Positions 46,511 to 58,885 are shown, numbered from the stretch's first letter. The stretch: 64,000 nt of DNA from Polytrichum commune (GCA_950295325.1 OX485807.1:10813001-10877000), one strand, 5' to 3'. The notes: generated by a model from the letters alone, not told the origin. Numbers and translations: made by a program.

Positions 46511-47695
46511 CATCCTGGGATCGTCCGGCTGGTGAGGGGGCGCCATCACTATGGGGGGTCGTAGTGGTGGAGGGCCCAACGGGGAGGAGGCTCCAGATAC
46601 GCGCCAGATGTTGGGATCGTCCACTTGTTGGACCGGCGCGTACGGAACATGGGGCGGCCGCATCATGTGCTGGAAGCTGAATGACCCTTGCGACACTGGG
46701 TGCTGAGGGATGCTCTGTGCTGGGAAACCGGGGGGCAAGTGCAGAAACGAGTTGGATGGAGCCACCACCAATCCTTGCGCCCACATCCCTTGTATGACTT
46801 GCGATATCAAGTCGGCGCTGGATGGAGGTTGGGCCATCACCCTTAGTCTTTCTTGTTCCAAGATGAGAGCCCTCAGCTCTGCGACCTCGTTCCGCACGGA
46901 GGGTTCTTCCGCGGCAGCCCTCTGCAGGCGGACGCGCTGCTCCTCGTCTCTACGCATCTTCTCGTTGGCTTCCTCCACAGTGAGGACTTCGGGTTTCACC
47001 CTAACCATGCCTACGAACGCTGTCGGGGAGGGGGGATCCGATCTGAGCCGTTTGGCGAGCTCAATGTCGTCGTCGTCCTCGCTGCTAATGGCAATGGTCT
47101 CCTCCAATGCGTAATCGCCATAGAGTTTCTTTCCCTTTAACTTCCTCCTCTCCCGGAACGTGGCAGTCGCGTCCCTGGAGTACATGTCCCTCGCATCGTC
47201 CACCGTAAGGACGGGCATCATCTTACTCTGCGGGGTTGCCACACGCATAGCCTTCTTCCTCTGAGGGGCTTCAGATTCTTGCGTGAATCCCGTTGCCCCT
47301 TCCTCCACATCCCCCTCCTTTTCCTCCTCTCCGTGTTCTTCTTCTTCCTCCTCCTCTTCCACCTCTCCACCTCCTGTACGGGACGGATTGCCCGGATGCA
47401 ACCCGACTAGAGGTTCGGGTAATTGGGTTGTTGCCCTCATCGCAATTTCTTCCGGGTTGATCCGCCTCGCCCTATCAAGAGGGTTCTCACCCCCCTCAAC
47501 AACCTCGTCCACGTAGCTTCCCGGGATCCAATCGAGGATATCCATCTTCTTTGCCAGCGATTTCTGCGTCCTGTAAAATTGCAGATCGCTATCCTCTATG
47601 TACGAGTAGATGTTCAACCCCAACATCTACACAATCCAAGTTATATAGAAATTAGAATTTGCAAAACAAAAAACAAGACCAAAAACAATATCTAG

Positions 47696-47751
47696 TTTGG
47701 GTCGACCGACCCAAACCAAGAGAGAGACTAGTTTGGGTCGACCGACCCAAA
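47696..47751. repeat. Two type-B palindromes in polyprotein B intron 2
   Basis: Perfect 20-bp sites at 47696-47715 and 47732-47751, both with centre AC, lie in the 154-bp intron between 47780 and 47627. The homologous intron of element A also has exactly two sites. Confidence 0.9.
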
Positions 47752-49202
47752 CTGCGCAAGAGCTAAAGAATGTAACTTACCATGGCAGCATAGAGGGGTT
47801 TCGAGCCCCCGAACACGTTGAAGATAGAGTCCCCTCTCCTAGTCAGCGTCCTCAGCATCCGCATGTAGAATTCCATCCGCAGCTCATCTGCAGGATAGTT
47901 TGCGTATTTGGCCTCGTCGTATAGGCATTTGCTGGAACCTAACCCATCTGGAACTTGGAAGAGCTTGTCCATCCGGGATATAGGGTGGTTCGGCACCTTC
48001 AACAACTCCGCTTTGTACACGAAGTACAAACACAGGACGTTGACGACCTTGGTCTTCTTGTCCTTCAACGACGTGTAGGCCCCCTCCGCCGGTGCAGCGA
48101 TGTAGTGAGACTTGGAGACTGCATACTCCGGCTGCAATTTCCGGACAAGGTCGTACACCTGCTCCGCCCTTCTATCCTCGACTATCCATAGCCAGACATC
48201 AACCTCCCTGAACTTAGGACTCGCATAATCGACGAACTTAGATAGGAAGGGGTCGTAAAACAGTGTGCTCATCGTACCCTCAAATGAGCTTCCAGGAATG
48301 TTCCTGAAATCTATCATTCCGAATGGGAAACGCCCCCCTGCTTTCGTCCTTATCGCCATTCTGGCGTCTTGACCTGGCCAGCCCTGAATTTTCAAAGGCT
48401 CAAAGGTGACAAGGTTGAAGTAAGCGTCCCCTTCAAACTGGACAATCTTCTTCTCCTTGATGAAGTTCGAGAACGCACGCGCTGTGTGATCCGGAAGCGC
48501 CCGGTTCTTCCCACCCTTCACCATCTTGGCCCGCAAGAAGTCATCCCCCGCTTCCCTTATTAGAGCCGCCATGGAGGCACTGGTGAACTTATATTCAGCT
48601 TTGAATGCTCTCCAGTTAGCCTCATGAACCTCGCCGTCCACGACAATATTCCTCTCCGGCACCAATTTATGCAGCTCCTGCACTATAGTTGTCTTCTTTT
48701 TCCTATTCTCCGTCCATTCCTTCATGGTGTAGCATGAAGGGACGAAGGATTTGGGCTTTAAGAAGACAATCTTCGGGTGCACCCAGCACCTTTTCGCCGT
48801 GGGCGTGAAATGCAGGATGTGCGCCGCCGCCTTCTCCATCTCCGTCTCGGAAAGGCCTTGAAGAGTTCTAAAGAACTCTCTCACGAGAGGCTTCATTTGT
48901 TTGAAGCGCGTGGTTTGGTTGAAGAAAATTCCTGTGTCCGGGTCGATGAGCTCACCCGTCTCATGCTTCTCAAATACACTCTTCCACTTCATCCAAACGG
49001 AGTCGGATGCTGTTATTAAATAAATCTCCCCTCTAAGCTCGTTGTATTTCTTCTGTTTGTGACTAGCATTATCAATGGAGGAGAATTTATTTATCATTTG
49101 GTATTTGAAGTCCTGCATGTGATCAAAACAATCATTTGAATGCATGTTAGATATGAACATGTGATTTCCAAAACATATCATGACCAGTGTCTGCACCAAG
49201 AG

Positions 49203-49498
49203 TTTGGGTCGATCGACCCAAACTAAAAAAACATGACTGCAACAAGAGTTTGGGTCGATCGACCCAAACTAAAAAAATATGACTGCAACAAGACTTTGGG
49301 TCGATCGACCCAAACTAAAAAAACATGACTGCAACAAGACTTTAGATCGAGCGACCCAAACTAAAAAAACATGACTGCAACAAGACTTTGGGTCGAGCGA
49401 CCCAAACTAAAAAAACATGACTGCAACAAGACTTTGGGTCGAGCGACCCAAAGTACACAAATAAAGCTGCAAAAGGAGTTTGGGTCGATCGACCCAAA
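49203..49498. repeat. Type-B palindrome tandem array in polyprotein B intron 1 (seven copies, 46-bp period)
   Basis: Sites start at about 49203, 49249, 49295, 49341, 49387, 49433 and 49479, each followed by AAAAAACATGACTGCAACAA-type spacer. Centres are AT or AG; the fourth site has two substitutions in its left arm. The array fills most of the intron (49111-49508). Confidence 0.92.
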
Positions 49499-50846
49499 CA
49501 ATACTCACCTCCCACTTGGGATTCTTGTCCTTTGCATTCTCCCTCTCCTTGAGAGGCCTACCATAGAACTCCCACACCTCCCGTGAGGCCATGATATTCC
49601 TTATCCAGGAAGCTTGGTAGGCCCTTTTCTTATTCCCCATGTTAAAGTAACGGGAGATGTCGCTCAGTCGGGTCTCATCGTCAGACCACACCACCAGTGC
49701 CTTCCACACCTTCAACTTCTCCTTCTGATGGTTGGGATCGTCCCACTCAGTCATCAGTTGGATTTTCTTGGAAGCCTCAACGCTGTGTTGGCCGTCTATG
49801 AGCCAAAAATCGCCTTTCTGAATTGTCGCCCACATTTCAGGGGTAGGCATTCTCTTCAGTCCCTGGGGCATCATTACAATGGTTTGCCTGTCGTCTTTGA
49901 ATTGTTCGCTAACGATCTGCGCGATTATCCAATCGACGCAGGCGTCTTCTTTTGCCCGGACACATTTTTCTGGTGGCGCGAGATGACACTGACTGATGTT
50001 CACGTCGAATTTGAAATCCCTGCCCATGAAAAAGCAATGGGAGCACTTGGTCGTGAAATTGTTCACGATTTTTTGGATCTCCCCTGCATCCACTTCCTGC
50101 CCTGGCTTCGGCATGCGCAATTCTGGAGAGACTGGCTCGTCAGTCATCACAGATGACTCTCTCGCCCTCTTGGAGGGAGTTGTTTGGCGGCTGCCAGAAG
50201 GCATAGGAGTCTGGCTATCCGCCGGTGTCTCCGATGGAGTGGTTCGTCTTGAGCTAGCCGGGACTGGTTGCGGCATCCTCACCGATTGAGGCCTTGACGA
50301 CCCTGCACCTTCCTCAGTGGGTACCTTCCGCCTGACGGCTTGCTGAGACTTCGTTTTGCTCTGCAGGGCTTTGTTGAGCACGCTGATTGCATGCTTTAGT
50401 TTCGTAAACCGGCTCGAGACCTTTGTGTTCGATGTACTGGCATCGATGAAAATTGTCTCGGGTTTGATTACATCAGGTTCGACACATGACTCCCTTGCAT
50501 ATGTAGCGTCAAAGGGTTCGACGAACTGGTGCAGAAACATATGCATTCTGCACAGCGCATTCTGCACAGCGCTGTTCTCAAGGATGACGTCTGCGTAGTC
50601 TCCAAAAGACTGGACCGACGCCACCTCCCATCCCGTAAGAGTCGCCCAGGTATGTTTTTCCACGGTCCCTACTTTAACAACGAATATCAGTTTGTAAATG
50701 GAGGTTTTTACTACTTGAATTGACCAGGCGAGGACAAGCCCGTCCTTAGGGACATATGAGTCATCCTGAGGTGTTTCGTGCTCCTGCCATAACACGTCTG
50801 GCGCAAGCATGAACCACCTTTCTCCTGGTCTTTTCTTTGGGGCCAT

Positions 50847-52280
50847 CTGCAAAGAAAGAAGCAAGGATGTTAGTTTCGGTTGTTCGACCCAAACTTCTTC
50901 ACAATAGATTAGATGTCACGTGATGGAAGGGAAATGTAATGCATCAACGCATTTATTTTTGGATTGTGTCTTGTTATTTTAGAACTTCATTTATATGTTT
51001 ATATGGTATTTCGTTATCTTGGGTGGATTTGCGTTTTATATTGTCATCAAGGATTTCTTGAAAAGTTTATACTGTAGAGGTTGCGTTTGGGTCGACCGAC
51101 CCAAACAGCAGGATGTGCTTTGGGTCGATCGACCCAAACTATAGGCTGTGTTTAGGGTTTAGGGACCCAAAGCACATCGTGTTGTTTGGGTCGATCGACC
51201 CAAACTATAGGCTGTGTTTGGGTCGTCTCCCCAAACTGTTCTATTTTAATATAGTTTTTTAAACTTGGCATGTAGCATATACAATGCTTATGCATTGTGT
51301 ATGCTACAACACTGTCAATTAAGAAACACATATTGGAACCCCTTGAAAAACAATACCTTTGCTGAGGGTTTCTGTTGTAGTCGTTGCAGATGGTTGCTTT
51401 TGAACAAGTGCTCTTCTTCGACTAAGACAGAATCAGTGAATTCCTATTCGCAGACACGCTAAAACTCACAAACAACTACCAAAGATTTCAAACCTTTCTT
51501 GAATCTCTCAATAAACCCACAATCTCTCACACAACTCCTGAGTCTCTTCAGAATCACTCAAACAACAATTGTAACTCTCAAACAACAACTGAATCTCTCA
51601 AAACAATAACTAAATCTCTGAAAGCACTTTTGTATCACTTTTGTATCTCTTATAGAACTTCCTAATCTGACAACCACTCACAAGCACTCACATGCACTCA
51701 TAAGCACTCACATGCACTCACAAGCCCTCACATGCACTCACAAGCACTCACATGCACTCACAAGCACTCACATGTACTCACAAGCACTCACATGCACTCA
51801 CAAGCACTCACATGCACTCACAAGCACTCACATGCACTCACAAGCACTCACATGCACTCACAAGCACTCACATGCACTCATCCGCACTTCGAACTCTCGC
51901 AAGCACTGCCTAAAGCTCACACAGAATGTTGGAAAACCCTTCAACAATCTGGAAAACACTTCAACAATGCTATATATTGCAACACTAGTGCAATCTCCCG
52001 CTACAGCAAGAGAAGGGAGGGAAGGAGAAGAAAAAAGGGTGGAGAAGGAATGTAAAGAAAAGCGCCACCCTGAATCGCCACGGCGCTTCAGGAGAGGCGG
52101 CGCTTCCACAAGAGGCGCGGAGCGAAAAGTTGGCGGGAGAGAGAGAGAGAAAGGAGGAGAATGCTTGGCGGCTGGGGTTTTGTTACCCTCGGGAATTGGC
52201 CCCCAACCGCGCGAATAGGGTGCCAAAGTGATTAGGGCAGCAACGGGAATAGGGTTACGGGGAACCCTAACTCCCATCCC
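50847..52280 (-). promoter_or_regulatory. Leader intron, leader and promoter of the element B polyprotein gene
   Basis: On the minus strand a likely leader exon ends with CAGCAAAG|GTATTG (about 51355) and the intron ends at the acceptor before the ATG (50847). Type-B palindromes lie in this intron: good copies at 51086-51105, 51119-51138 and 51185-51204, degenerate ones at about 50877, 51152 and 51218. Upstream, the leader is rich in GAGAG/TTGTTTGAGAG words (51480-51620) and a 20-bp tandem repeat. A GC-rich, GA-rich stretch (52010-52270) is the likely promoter. The layout mirrors 4700-6341 in element A. Confidence 0.5.
51680..51885. repeat. 20-bp tandem repeat in the leader of polyprotein B
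   Basis: About ten units of CACTCACATGCACTCACAAG with few substitutions. Frames across it give a repetitive His/Thr/Ser peptide that is not a real protein. It lies in the presumed transcribed leader. Confidence 0.9.
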
Positions 52281-52756
52281 TCTAAGGAGTAAACCCTTAG
52301 CGGGTAGTACAATTTTGAATAGACTTTGGAGTAGCCTAAGGTATACATCAAATGAGGTATTCTAAAAAACTAAACCATTTATACAACTAATACATCTTTA
52401 CAACGCAACTTTATGCTAACACTAATACTTAATTCCTACTTACATGACACCATTAACTAAATTTTCCAAACAAGTTGAAGTCATTGGTTTCTCGTTTGTT
52501 TGAGCACGTTATAAAAAAAATACAATTACGTGCCAAATACAATAGACTTTACCATTGATGCCAACAACTCACACAATATGCAATGAATAAAAAAGACAAT
52601 CCCCACCCCCCAACATGAAATTCGGAAATTGAGGATATTTGAATGTGGAGCCTAAATGAATACCTTCCCCAAGTGCATATTGTGAGGGTTTGGAATTGCA
52701 TGATCTTTATTTCAAAATGCTAACATGCTCAAGTTTTATAGGGTATCCCCTAGATA

Positions 52757-53595
52757 TTCACTTTGATGAATCACATAGTCGCCAATAAACCATGGATCGT
52801 GATATATGTACTTGGAATGTGATATAAAAGCAAATCGGAGAACCACAACATCATATGAAGCCCTTCAAGCAATCATGTTGTTATTGAAGGTTCGCTCCAA
52901 GTATATTAGATAATGGCGCAAGACAAACTTGATGTTGTTTGTATATGGAGGTAGCACTGAACAACTACAAGATTTGGGGTTTAGGGTTTAGGGTTTAGGG
53001 TTTAGGAGTCATGGTTATAACATATTAATCTATCCAATATTAACGTACAACATTGACTTACTGGTGAGAAGAGTCTTATAGGAAGGTTATAGTAAAGATG
53101 ATGTTGAGTATGTTAAGTTGTTATTTGGGACGTTTAAACGTGATATACTAATTGGTCTTGTGTTTATTCAAATAGCATTTCATGTTGTGGATGTTATTAG
53201 GACTTAGGGGTCTAACTTTGGATGTTTTGCTCCCTTTGATGAATCACATAGTCGCCAATAAACTATGGTTCGTGATGTATTTAATACTTGGAATGTGATA
53301 TAAACGTAAATCGGTTAAGCACAACATCAAATGAAGCCATGCAAGCAATCGTGTTGTTGTTCATTGTTCCCTCCACGTATATTAGATAATGGAGAAAGAT
53401 ATAAGAAATGTTGTTTATATATTAAGAAGAGTCTAATAGGAAGGTTATAGTGACCACAATCTTGATCATGTGAATATGTTATTTGGAACGTCTAAACATG
53501 ATATACTAATTGGTGTATGGTTTAGTCAATACGTATAATTTCATGTTGTGGATGTTATAAGGGTTTAGGGTTCAACTTTGGATGTTTTGTTCACA
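52757..53595. repeat. Diverged tandem duplication
   Basis: The blocks 52757-53233 and 53234-53595 share, in order, TGATGAATCACATAGTCGCC, TACTTGGAATGTGATATAAA, AGCAATCRTGTTGTTRTT, GTATATTAGATAATGG, ATAGGAAGGTTATAGT and TTTCATGTTGTGGATGTTAT. The second block is shorter. It is noncoding. Confidence 0.75.
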
Positions 53596-54069
53596 CACAT
53601 TAGTAAGCTTGAAGTGAACTTGAGGATGGATTCAATTAGCATGGAAATATTGAACTAAAAAGCGACATTGGTAGTTAGTATCCCCTTATCGACGTCCACA
53701 TACATTCGTCATTGCCACACTTGCATGCGAGAGAAGAGGACAATATTGTAGGATTTAGGGTTTAGGGATGACAACATATTATATATAAAAGCTCTTGTCA
53801 CTTGCATTGTTGCAAATTCAGATTTGGAACAATAAATGAACTTTGTCATGACATAATTTGATTTCAAAATTAATAATTCCCCTTGCGAGGATCTTCATAA
53901 CCACTTTAACTATTGTATTTAGTGACTCTTACCATAAGGCGTTACACAATGTTTAGACTTCTTTTGTCTACATATTGGTTAATGCCATACCGTAATGTTT
54001 GAATTAAAGTAGATCAATATCATCATTTAATATGTATATGATGCATTAGGGTGACATTGTAGAAGTTTT

Positions 54070-54131
54070 TGTTTGATCCATATATTAATTTGAGACTAGA
54101 GAAAGTCTGAATTTAACGAATATAGTGTTAC
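54070..54131. repeat. 62-bp direct repeat, left copy (right copy at 59358-59419)
   Basis: The two copies differ at one base. They flank the transposase half of element B. In the right copy TTGAGACT-AGAGAA-AGTCTCAA forms a perfect 8-bp stem; the left copy has the one mismatch in that stem. Confidence 0.8.
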
Positions 54132-54609
54132 ATACGTTTATCATTGCCACACTTCCATGCGAGATAATAGAGCAATGTTCTAGGGTTTAGGGTTTAGGGG
54201 AGACAAATAAATAATTTTATTCATCATGACAATGGCCTCAAGCCTTGGAAACTCTCTCATAATTGCAGCCTCCAAATGGCCCCAACCCCACCGAAATAGG
54301 TTTGCACTTGAAAGCATTGAATGGAGTTGTGGTTGGGTATACATATTGGTTAAAATATACCGTTGTGACACTTGGAAAAATTAATGTGGCCGCCACCCTT
54401 CCTCCCAATGTCGTATGTCATATACACACAAAACCAAAAAAAGATTAAATATCATAGACTAAATCATATGACGGCTGGGGTATGAGAGGGGCATTGAAAG
54501 ATGCGCATTTTCTACAATAAACAGAAAACGGGGAATTCTGTCAGGAGGTTTGAAATAACAAGGCGGGAAAGGCATCCAATGAGGAAGTCGGGCAAGTGGA
54601 GGTGGATAG

Positions 54610-54615
54610 TATAAA
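54610..54615 (+). promoter_or_regulatory. TATA box of the element B transposase gene
   Basis: TATAAA within AGTATAAAGGGG lies upstream of a transcribable leader that leads to the acceptor TGTGTAG at about 55809, five bases before the ATG. The 5' intron inferred between them contains all eleven palindromes of this side. Confidence 0.5.
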
Positions 54616-54895
54616 GGGGCGCACCCCCCAAAAGTTGGTTTTTTTTTGCTCTTCTCCCACTCCTGAATTCGTAGAGAGAACTCTTAGTCGGAGCTGTACT
54701 TCGAGGTTCGTTCACGCTGCTGTTCATGAGGACCTATCCACAGCATGCAAGTCAGCAGTGAACTTTGCAATGAGCTGAAATTCCACACACCTCTCAATAT
54801 CCGCTGCATTATACGCCGCATTATACGCTGTATTATACGTCGGTCGACACTAGTGTTGGCGGGTTCCAGTCTGACCCTTGTGAGGTTTGGGTCGG

Positions 54896-55614
54896 TCGAC
54901 CCAAACCCCTTCACTAGTGTTGGGGGGAGTCTACTCTGACCCTTGTGAGGTTTGGGTCGGTCGACCCAAACCCCTTCACTAGTGTTGGGGGGGGTCTACT
55001 CTGACCCTTGTGAGGTTTGGGTCGGTCGACCCAAACCCCTTCACTAGTGTTGGGGGGGGGGTCTACTCTGACCCTTGTGAGGTTTGGGTCGGTCGACCCA
55101 AACCCCTACCCCACTGTGGGCGTTTATCGTAAAACCTTTTAGAAGGTTTGGGTCGGTCGACCCAAACTTTTTCGCACATCGTGAACGAATTGTTAATGGC
55201 CCTTACCCAAGGTACTCAGAAGGTTTGGACGGACAGAGTAGGAACCTTATCCCATCATATGTAATGTTTGGGTCGAGCGACCCAAACCTCATCCCAGTGT
55301 GGGTGGATTTACACTGTGAAAGTTTGGGTCGACCGACCCAAACCCCTTCTGAGTGTGGGTGGGTTTACCCTGTGAAAGTTTGGGTCGGTCGACCCAAACC
55401 CCTTCCCCAGTTTCGGCGGTTGTAGTTGACCATGACAAGGATTGGGTCGGTCGACCCAAAGTTTTCCCCACAGTGTGATGGAATTCTAAATGGCCCTCAA
55501 CCCATCATTGTACAAGGTTTGAGTCGGTCGACCGGAACCCGACCCTATCCCACGGGCAAGGTGTGGATGGCCCTCAATCCCTGGTGCCACAGGGTTTAGG
55601 TCGGCCGACCCAAA
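54896..55614. repeat. Type-B palindromes, transposase-side cluster (eleven copies)
   Basis: Sites start at 54896, 54951, 55016, 55083, 55147, 55267, 55323, 55379, 55441, 55518 and 55595. The first four form a tandem array of about 55-67 bp with the spacer CCCTTCACTAGTGTTGGGGG and a G run of varying length. The later sites have unrelated spacers, and the last two are degenerate. Centres are GT, AC, AG and GC. Confidence 0.92.
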
Positions 55615-55814
55615 CTCCCACCCAAAATATTTTGTGGAACATTTTGTGGACTGGCGCACAATATTGGGAGCTCACATTGCATTTGTGTTGCAAATGTCTT
55701 GATCCTCAGTGTCCTCATTCATCGTGATGTTTTGCATTTCCAATATTTGATTCTTTTGGACCCTTACGTTGTGTCCATGTTTGTTGAGGTTTCATGTGCA
55801 TGTGTGTAGGCGTA

Positions 55815-58800
55815 ATGGAGGGAGTTGGTGGAAGAGGGGATTCCTTCTCTGAAGACATGGGCAGCACCCAATCTCTGTCTGGGGATGAGCTAGACATTGT
55901 CGGGGAGGATAGTTTTGATGACAGTGCAGATGAAGGTCATTTGGGGAGTCCTTCGCCATCTGACCCTTTTTGCCCCATTGTGGAATGTGCGGCGGGGCTT
56001 TCACGAGCTTCATGGGTGAATTTGGATGTGGTACTTGTTAATGACAGTGGAGTTGCTGTGGCGGAGGGTATTTGTCGTAACACACATCCACAAGATTGCA
56101 TTGATGAACACCCCCTTGGCACCGAGGACGTTGGAGTTGTTATATTAGAATCACTCGTACATTCGGAAGTCAATCCAACTCATAGGTTCTCGTTGCGAAG
56201 GTGGCCGTTGAGGAATGTGACAATTGAGGGGGTTAGCTTGCGCGACCATGAGCGACGACACGTCCAAATCCAACAGGAGTTCCAAGCAAACATTCGGCCA
56301 CGCAAAGGCCTTCGGAAGTACGAAACATTGACACGTCCTACTCCGTCTGCAAATAAGTGTAAACGTCAAAGGTTGCTCTGTGAGGAGTCTATTAGAGAAG
56401 TTGCTACGAAGGATTGTTGTGTACATCGTTGTTGCCAATTGTTCCCAAGAGATAAATTGAAGGCCATCCGTGAAGAAATGTGGCTTGGTGATTTCCGTCT
56501 AAGATCCACCAAAAAACTTGATGTCCATAGGGCGATACATGTGAACGGAGCGGGTCGCAAGGTCATCACCCTTGAGAGCATAGACGTATGTTGTACGGCA
56601 TGGTACACCATTCATGGTGTGTCGAAAGCGGAATTTTATAGACAAGCCGCGTATGCCAATGAAGGCCGCCGTGCCCGTCACCATGGGAACATGGGCTTAA
56701 AGAAACCAAGAGAAGCAACGAGACAAGCAACAGCTACTTTGGCAACCATCATTGTCCCCCTTGCCGATGCAATGCCGCACAAAACACGCACACTCGCAAC
56801 CGGTGAAAAGGTTGTGGAGAAGGTTCTTCCTACAGGCACGAAATGGAAAGACATATTGTTGGACGTAAACGCAGTTGGCGAGAAGGCCGGGTTGGACCCA
56901 ATTTCGTTGTTGAAACTGAGTGCTATCAAAAAATCTCACTTTAGCGAATACATCACAAAAAGACGAGGCGACAAATTTGCCCGTTGTTCCAAATGCGAGA
57001 AGTTGAAACGCCTTCGAGATGCACACACGATGGGGACAGAGTCCTATGCCGCACATCAAATGAACTATTTCAAGCATGTGAACATGCAAGAGGCACACCG
57101 TAATGATTACTACACAAATAGAGCTTTGTCCATCTCCAGGCCTTTGGAAGTCCTTACAATCATCCATGACAAGATGGACCATGCCAAAACAGCCTCACCA
57201 TGTTTTGCAAATCGAATCAAAGCCACGGACGGCCTTTTTAAGCTTCCTGTTTCGGTTACAGGTGATTTTGATAACAATTGCATTGCATTACCTAAACACA
57301 AATTTGTGCTTTAGGTTTGTATTTGGGGCCATACATGTACACCATGTGAATTTTTTGGTGTTATAGTTGAATATTAAACCATTGGGTTGCCTTTGCAGGA
57401 ATGATTGCACATGGGCATGGTGATGTCAAATATGCTCATTATGCTCTTGATTTGTATCCGGCGGATTCAAACCACACGATAGGGTCATTTGCAAAGCTTT
57501 TACGTGATTTGGAGAAACCGCCGTCCTATTCATCAAGATTGTTATTTGAAAACTCGGGATCAACAACTCTATATGAAGCGGTCTTGGATGGAAGAGATGT
57601 ATGTGTGCACTCATTGCCGGAGCCACCAAGTGAAGATGTGATTGCCAAGAATTTGCCCCCAACTCTGCGTGTCCAATTGGACAATTGTGCGAAGGACAAT
57701 AAAAGTAGATATGTTTTTGCATATTGGTCATTGTTGGTTGCGAAAGGCATTTTCAAGGAGGTTTTTGTGTCCTTTCTATTGGTAGGCCACACGCACGATG
57801 ATATTGATGCGTCCTTTGGGCGGTGGAGCATGAAGTTGCGCGAGGAGGATTTTCCAACAATCCCATTGTTGATGAAGTCGTACATGGATTTGGAGAACAT
57901 TCCCGTCATCCCCCATATGATCGAGGAGGTTCCAGACTTCAAGGCATTTATAGAACCGTATATTCGAAGCGGAGCTCACCGATTGATCGGGCATACGAAG
58001 GCACAACAATTTCGGTTCTACGTGCGTGACGATGGTGTCCCCGCCATGCAATACAAGTTGTTGTGCACATCACAAGACTGGAGCCCGCCGGAGGGTCTCC
58101 TTGTATGGCGTGTTGATGGGGAAGGAAGGACGATGTTGCCTGACGGAGAGCCTAAGCCTTGCAAACCAATACCCATGAAGAATTTGGAGGACATTTGTAA
58201 AGGCATATCAGGCTTCATACAATATTGGGAGAGTTTGAGGGTAGCGGATGTTGGTGGATCGTGTTGGCTTCGTTACGGAAGTTGGATACAATATTGGACA
58301 CGTGTTCGTGGTGCTTTGGCAAACCTTCATCAAGATACACCCCTTACTTTAAGGCATGGGTTTTGGCCACAAACACGTGTCAATGTACAAGCTTCGGAGG
58401 CTAGTCTTTTGGGAAATGGAGAGGTTCGAGAGGAGTTTGATGTGGACGACCATTACGTGGGGCCTGCTAGTAGTCGTCCGCCACCATCTTTCCGCATTGC
58501 AGTGGATTGTCATGAAGGTTATATGCTCATTTTGCGTCCTGGAGATGAGACATATGCAAAGCCAGTGTGGGTGGCAAGAGCTTTGTCCAAACCAAATTTT
58601 GTAACTTCCAGCCCTCATTTTCGACAAATACAAGTAGAGTACTACCGACCGACAGCACGGAATGAAGATATTGTTCGGCATTATACATGCTGGGATACAA
58701 ACCCTAACTTTCGGTGGAAGGTGGATTCTGAGCATGGTCCATCTTGGGTAGATACAGATTCCATATTCATAGCATGGAAACCACGGAAAAATCATAGTGG

Positions 58801-58885
58801 ATCAGTGTCCATCCCTCAAAAGTACATAACTTTTGCAAAAGACAACCTTGCTCGGATCGCAGAAGAAGCAACCCACGTTGAATGA
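55815..58885 (+). CDS. DUF7869-type transposase-like protein of element B, intact
   Basis: Exons 55815-57261 and 57399-58885 join within a Gly codon (donor ACAG|GTGATT, acceptor TTTGCAG), giving 977 residues without a stop. The ATG at 55815 is preferred because an acceptor lies five bases before it, as in the element A copy; an in-frame ATG at 55794 is the alternative. Features: an acidic Ser-rich start; RFSLRRWP and RPRKGLRKY; CCVHRCCQLFPRDK; FARCSKCEKLK, a CxxC pair; IIHDKMDHAKT, which fits the first catalytic Asp; VQLDNCAKDNKSR, the second; and FLLVGHTHDDIDASFGRWS, the signature His/Asp end. These are hallmarks of DUF7869, a presumed DDE-type recombinase of mobile elements. The chemistry has not been shown from sequence. 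It is the best candidate for an active transposition enzyme in this window. Confidence 0.85.

Larger units (their letters stand above)
44871..50846 (-). pseudogene. Element B polyprotein: ParB-like + methyltransferase-like + Pro-rich + HAD (FCP1-like), one stop in HAD domain
   Basis: Four exons, 50846-49509, 49112-47781, 47626-46142 and 45683-44871, all join in phase 0, about 1,655 codons. The start ATG follows the acceptor TTTGCAG directly. Domains: GDFWLIDGQHSVEAS (Asp near residue 351), the ParB/Srx-like box; a methyltransferase-like half with IDFRNIPG, VDVWLWIVEDR and NVFGGSKPLYAAM, continued in exon 3 by MLGLNIYSYIEDSDLQFY (motif I turn and acidic strand end); a Glu-rich, coiled and then Pro-rich linker; and an HAD domain with VLDLNGVL (near 1427), VIVWSSM and LMVDDSASK, ending AKYNKLI as in element A. 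The second Asp of the usual DxDx(T/V) motif is Asn in both copies. The only lesion seen is a TAG at 45428-45426 in the HAD domain, so exons 1-3 could still give a product lacking most of it. Confidence 0.82.
52290..54600. other. 2.3 kb without a gene, between the divergent halves of element B
   Basis: AT-rich DNA with several telomere-like TTTAGGG blocks (52977-53006, about 53755, 54181-54200), a diverged tandem duplication (52757-53595) and a pair of similar stretches with CATTGCCACACTTSCATGCGAGA (53715 and 54148, quoted in part). Segment 54206-54336 matches 3714-4020 with an internal gap of about 180 bp. Confidence 0.6.

Noticed and set aside
51712-52218. 168-codon frame with a His-Ser-Thr repeat
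   Set aside because: Translation of the 20-bp tandem repeat in the polyprotein B leader; the rest lacks coding texture.
52977-53006. Telomere
   Set aside because: Only four TTTAGGG units with non-telomeric sequence on both sides; several such short blocks occur across the window.
54206-54336. Homologous segment of elements A and B in the gap between their divergent genes (matches 3714-4020)
   Set aside because: The two copies have the same absolute orientation although A and B are inverted relative to each other, so they are more likely independent dispersed repeats.
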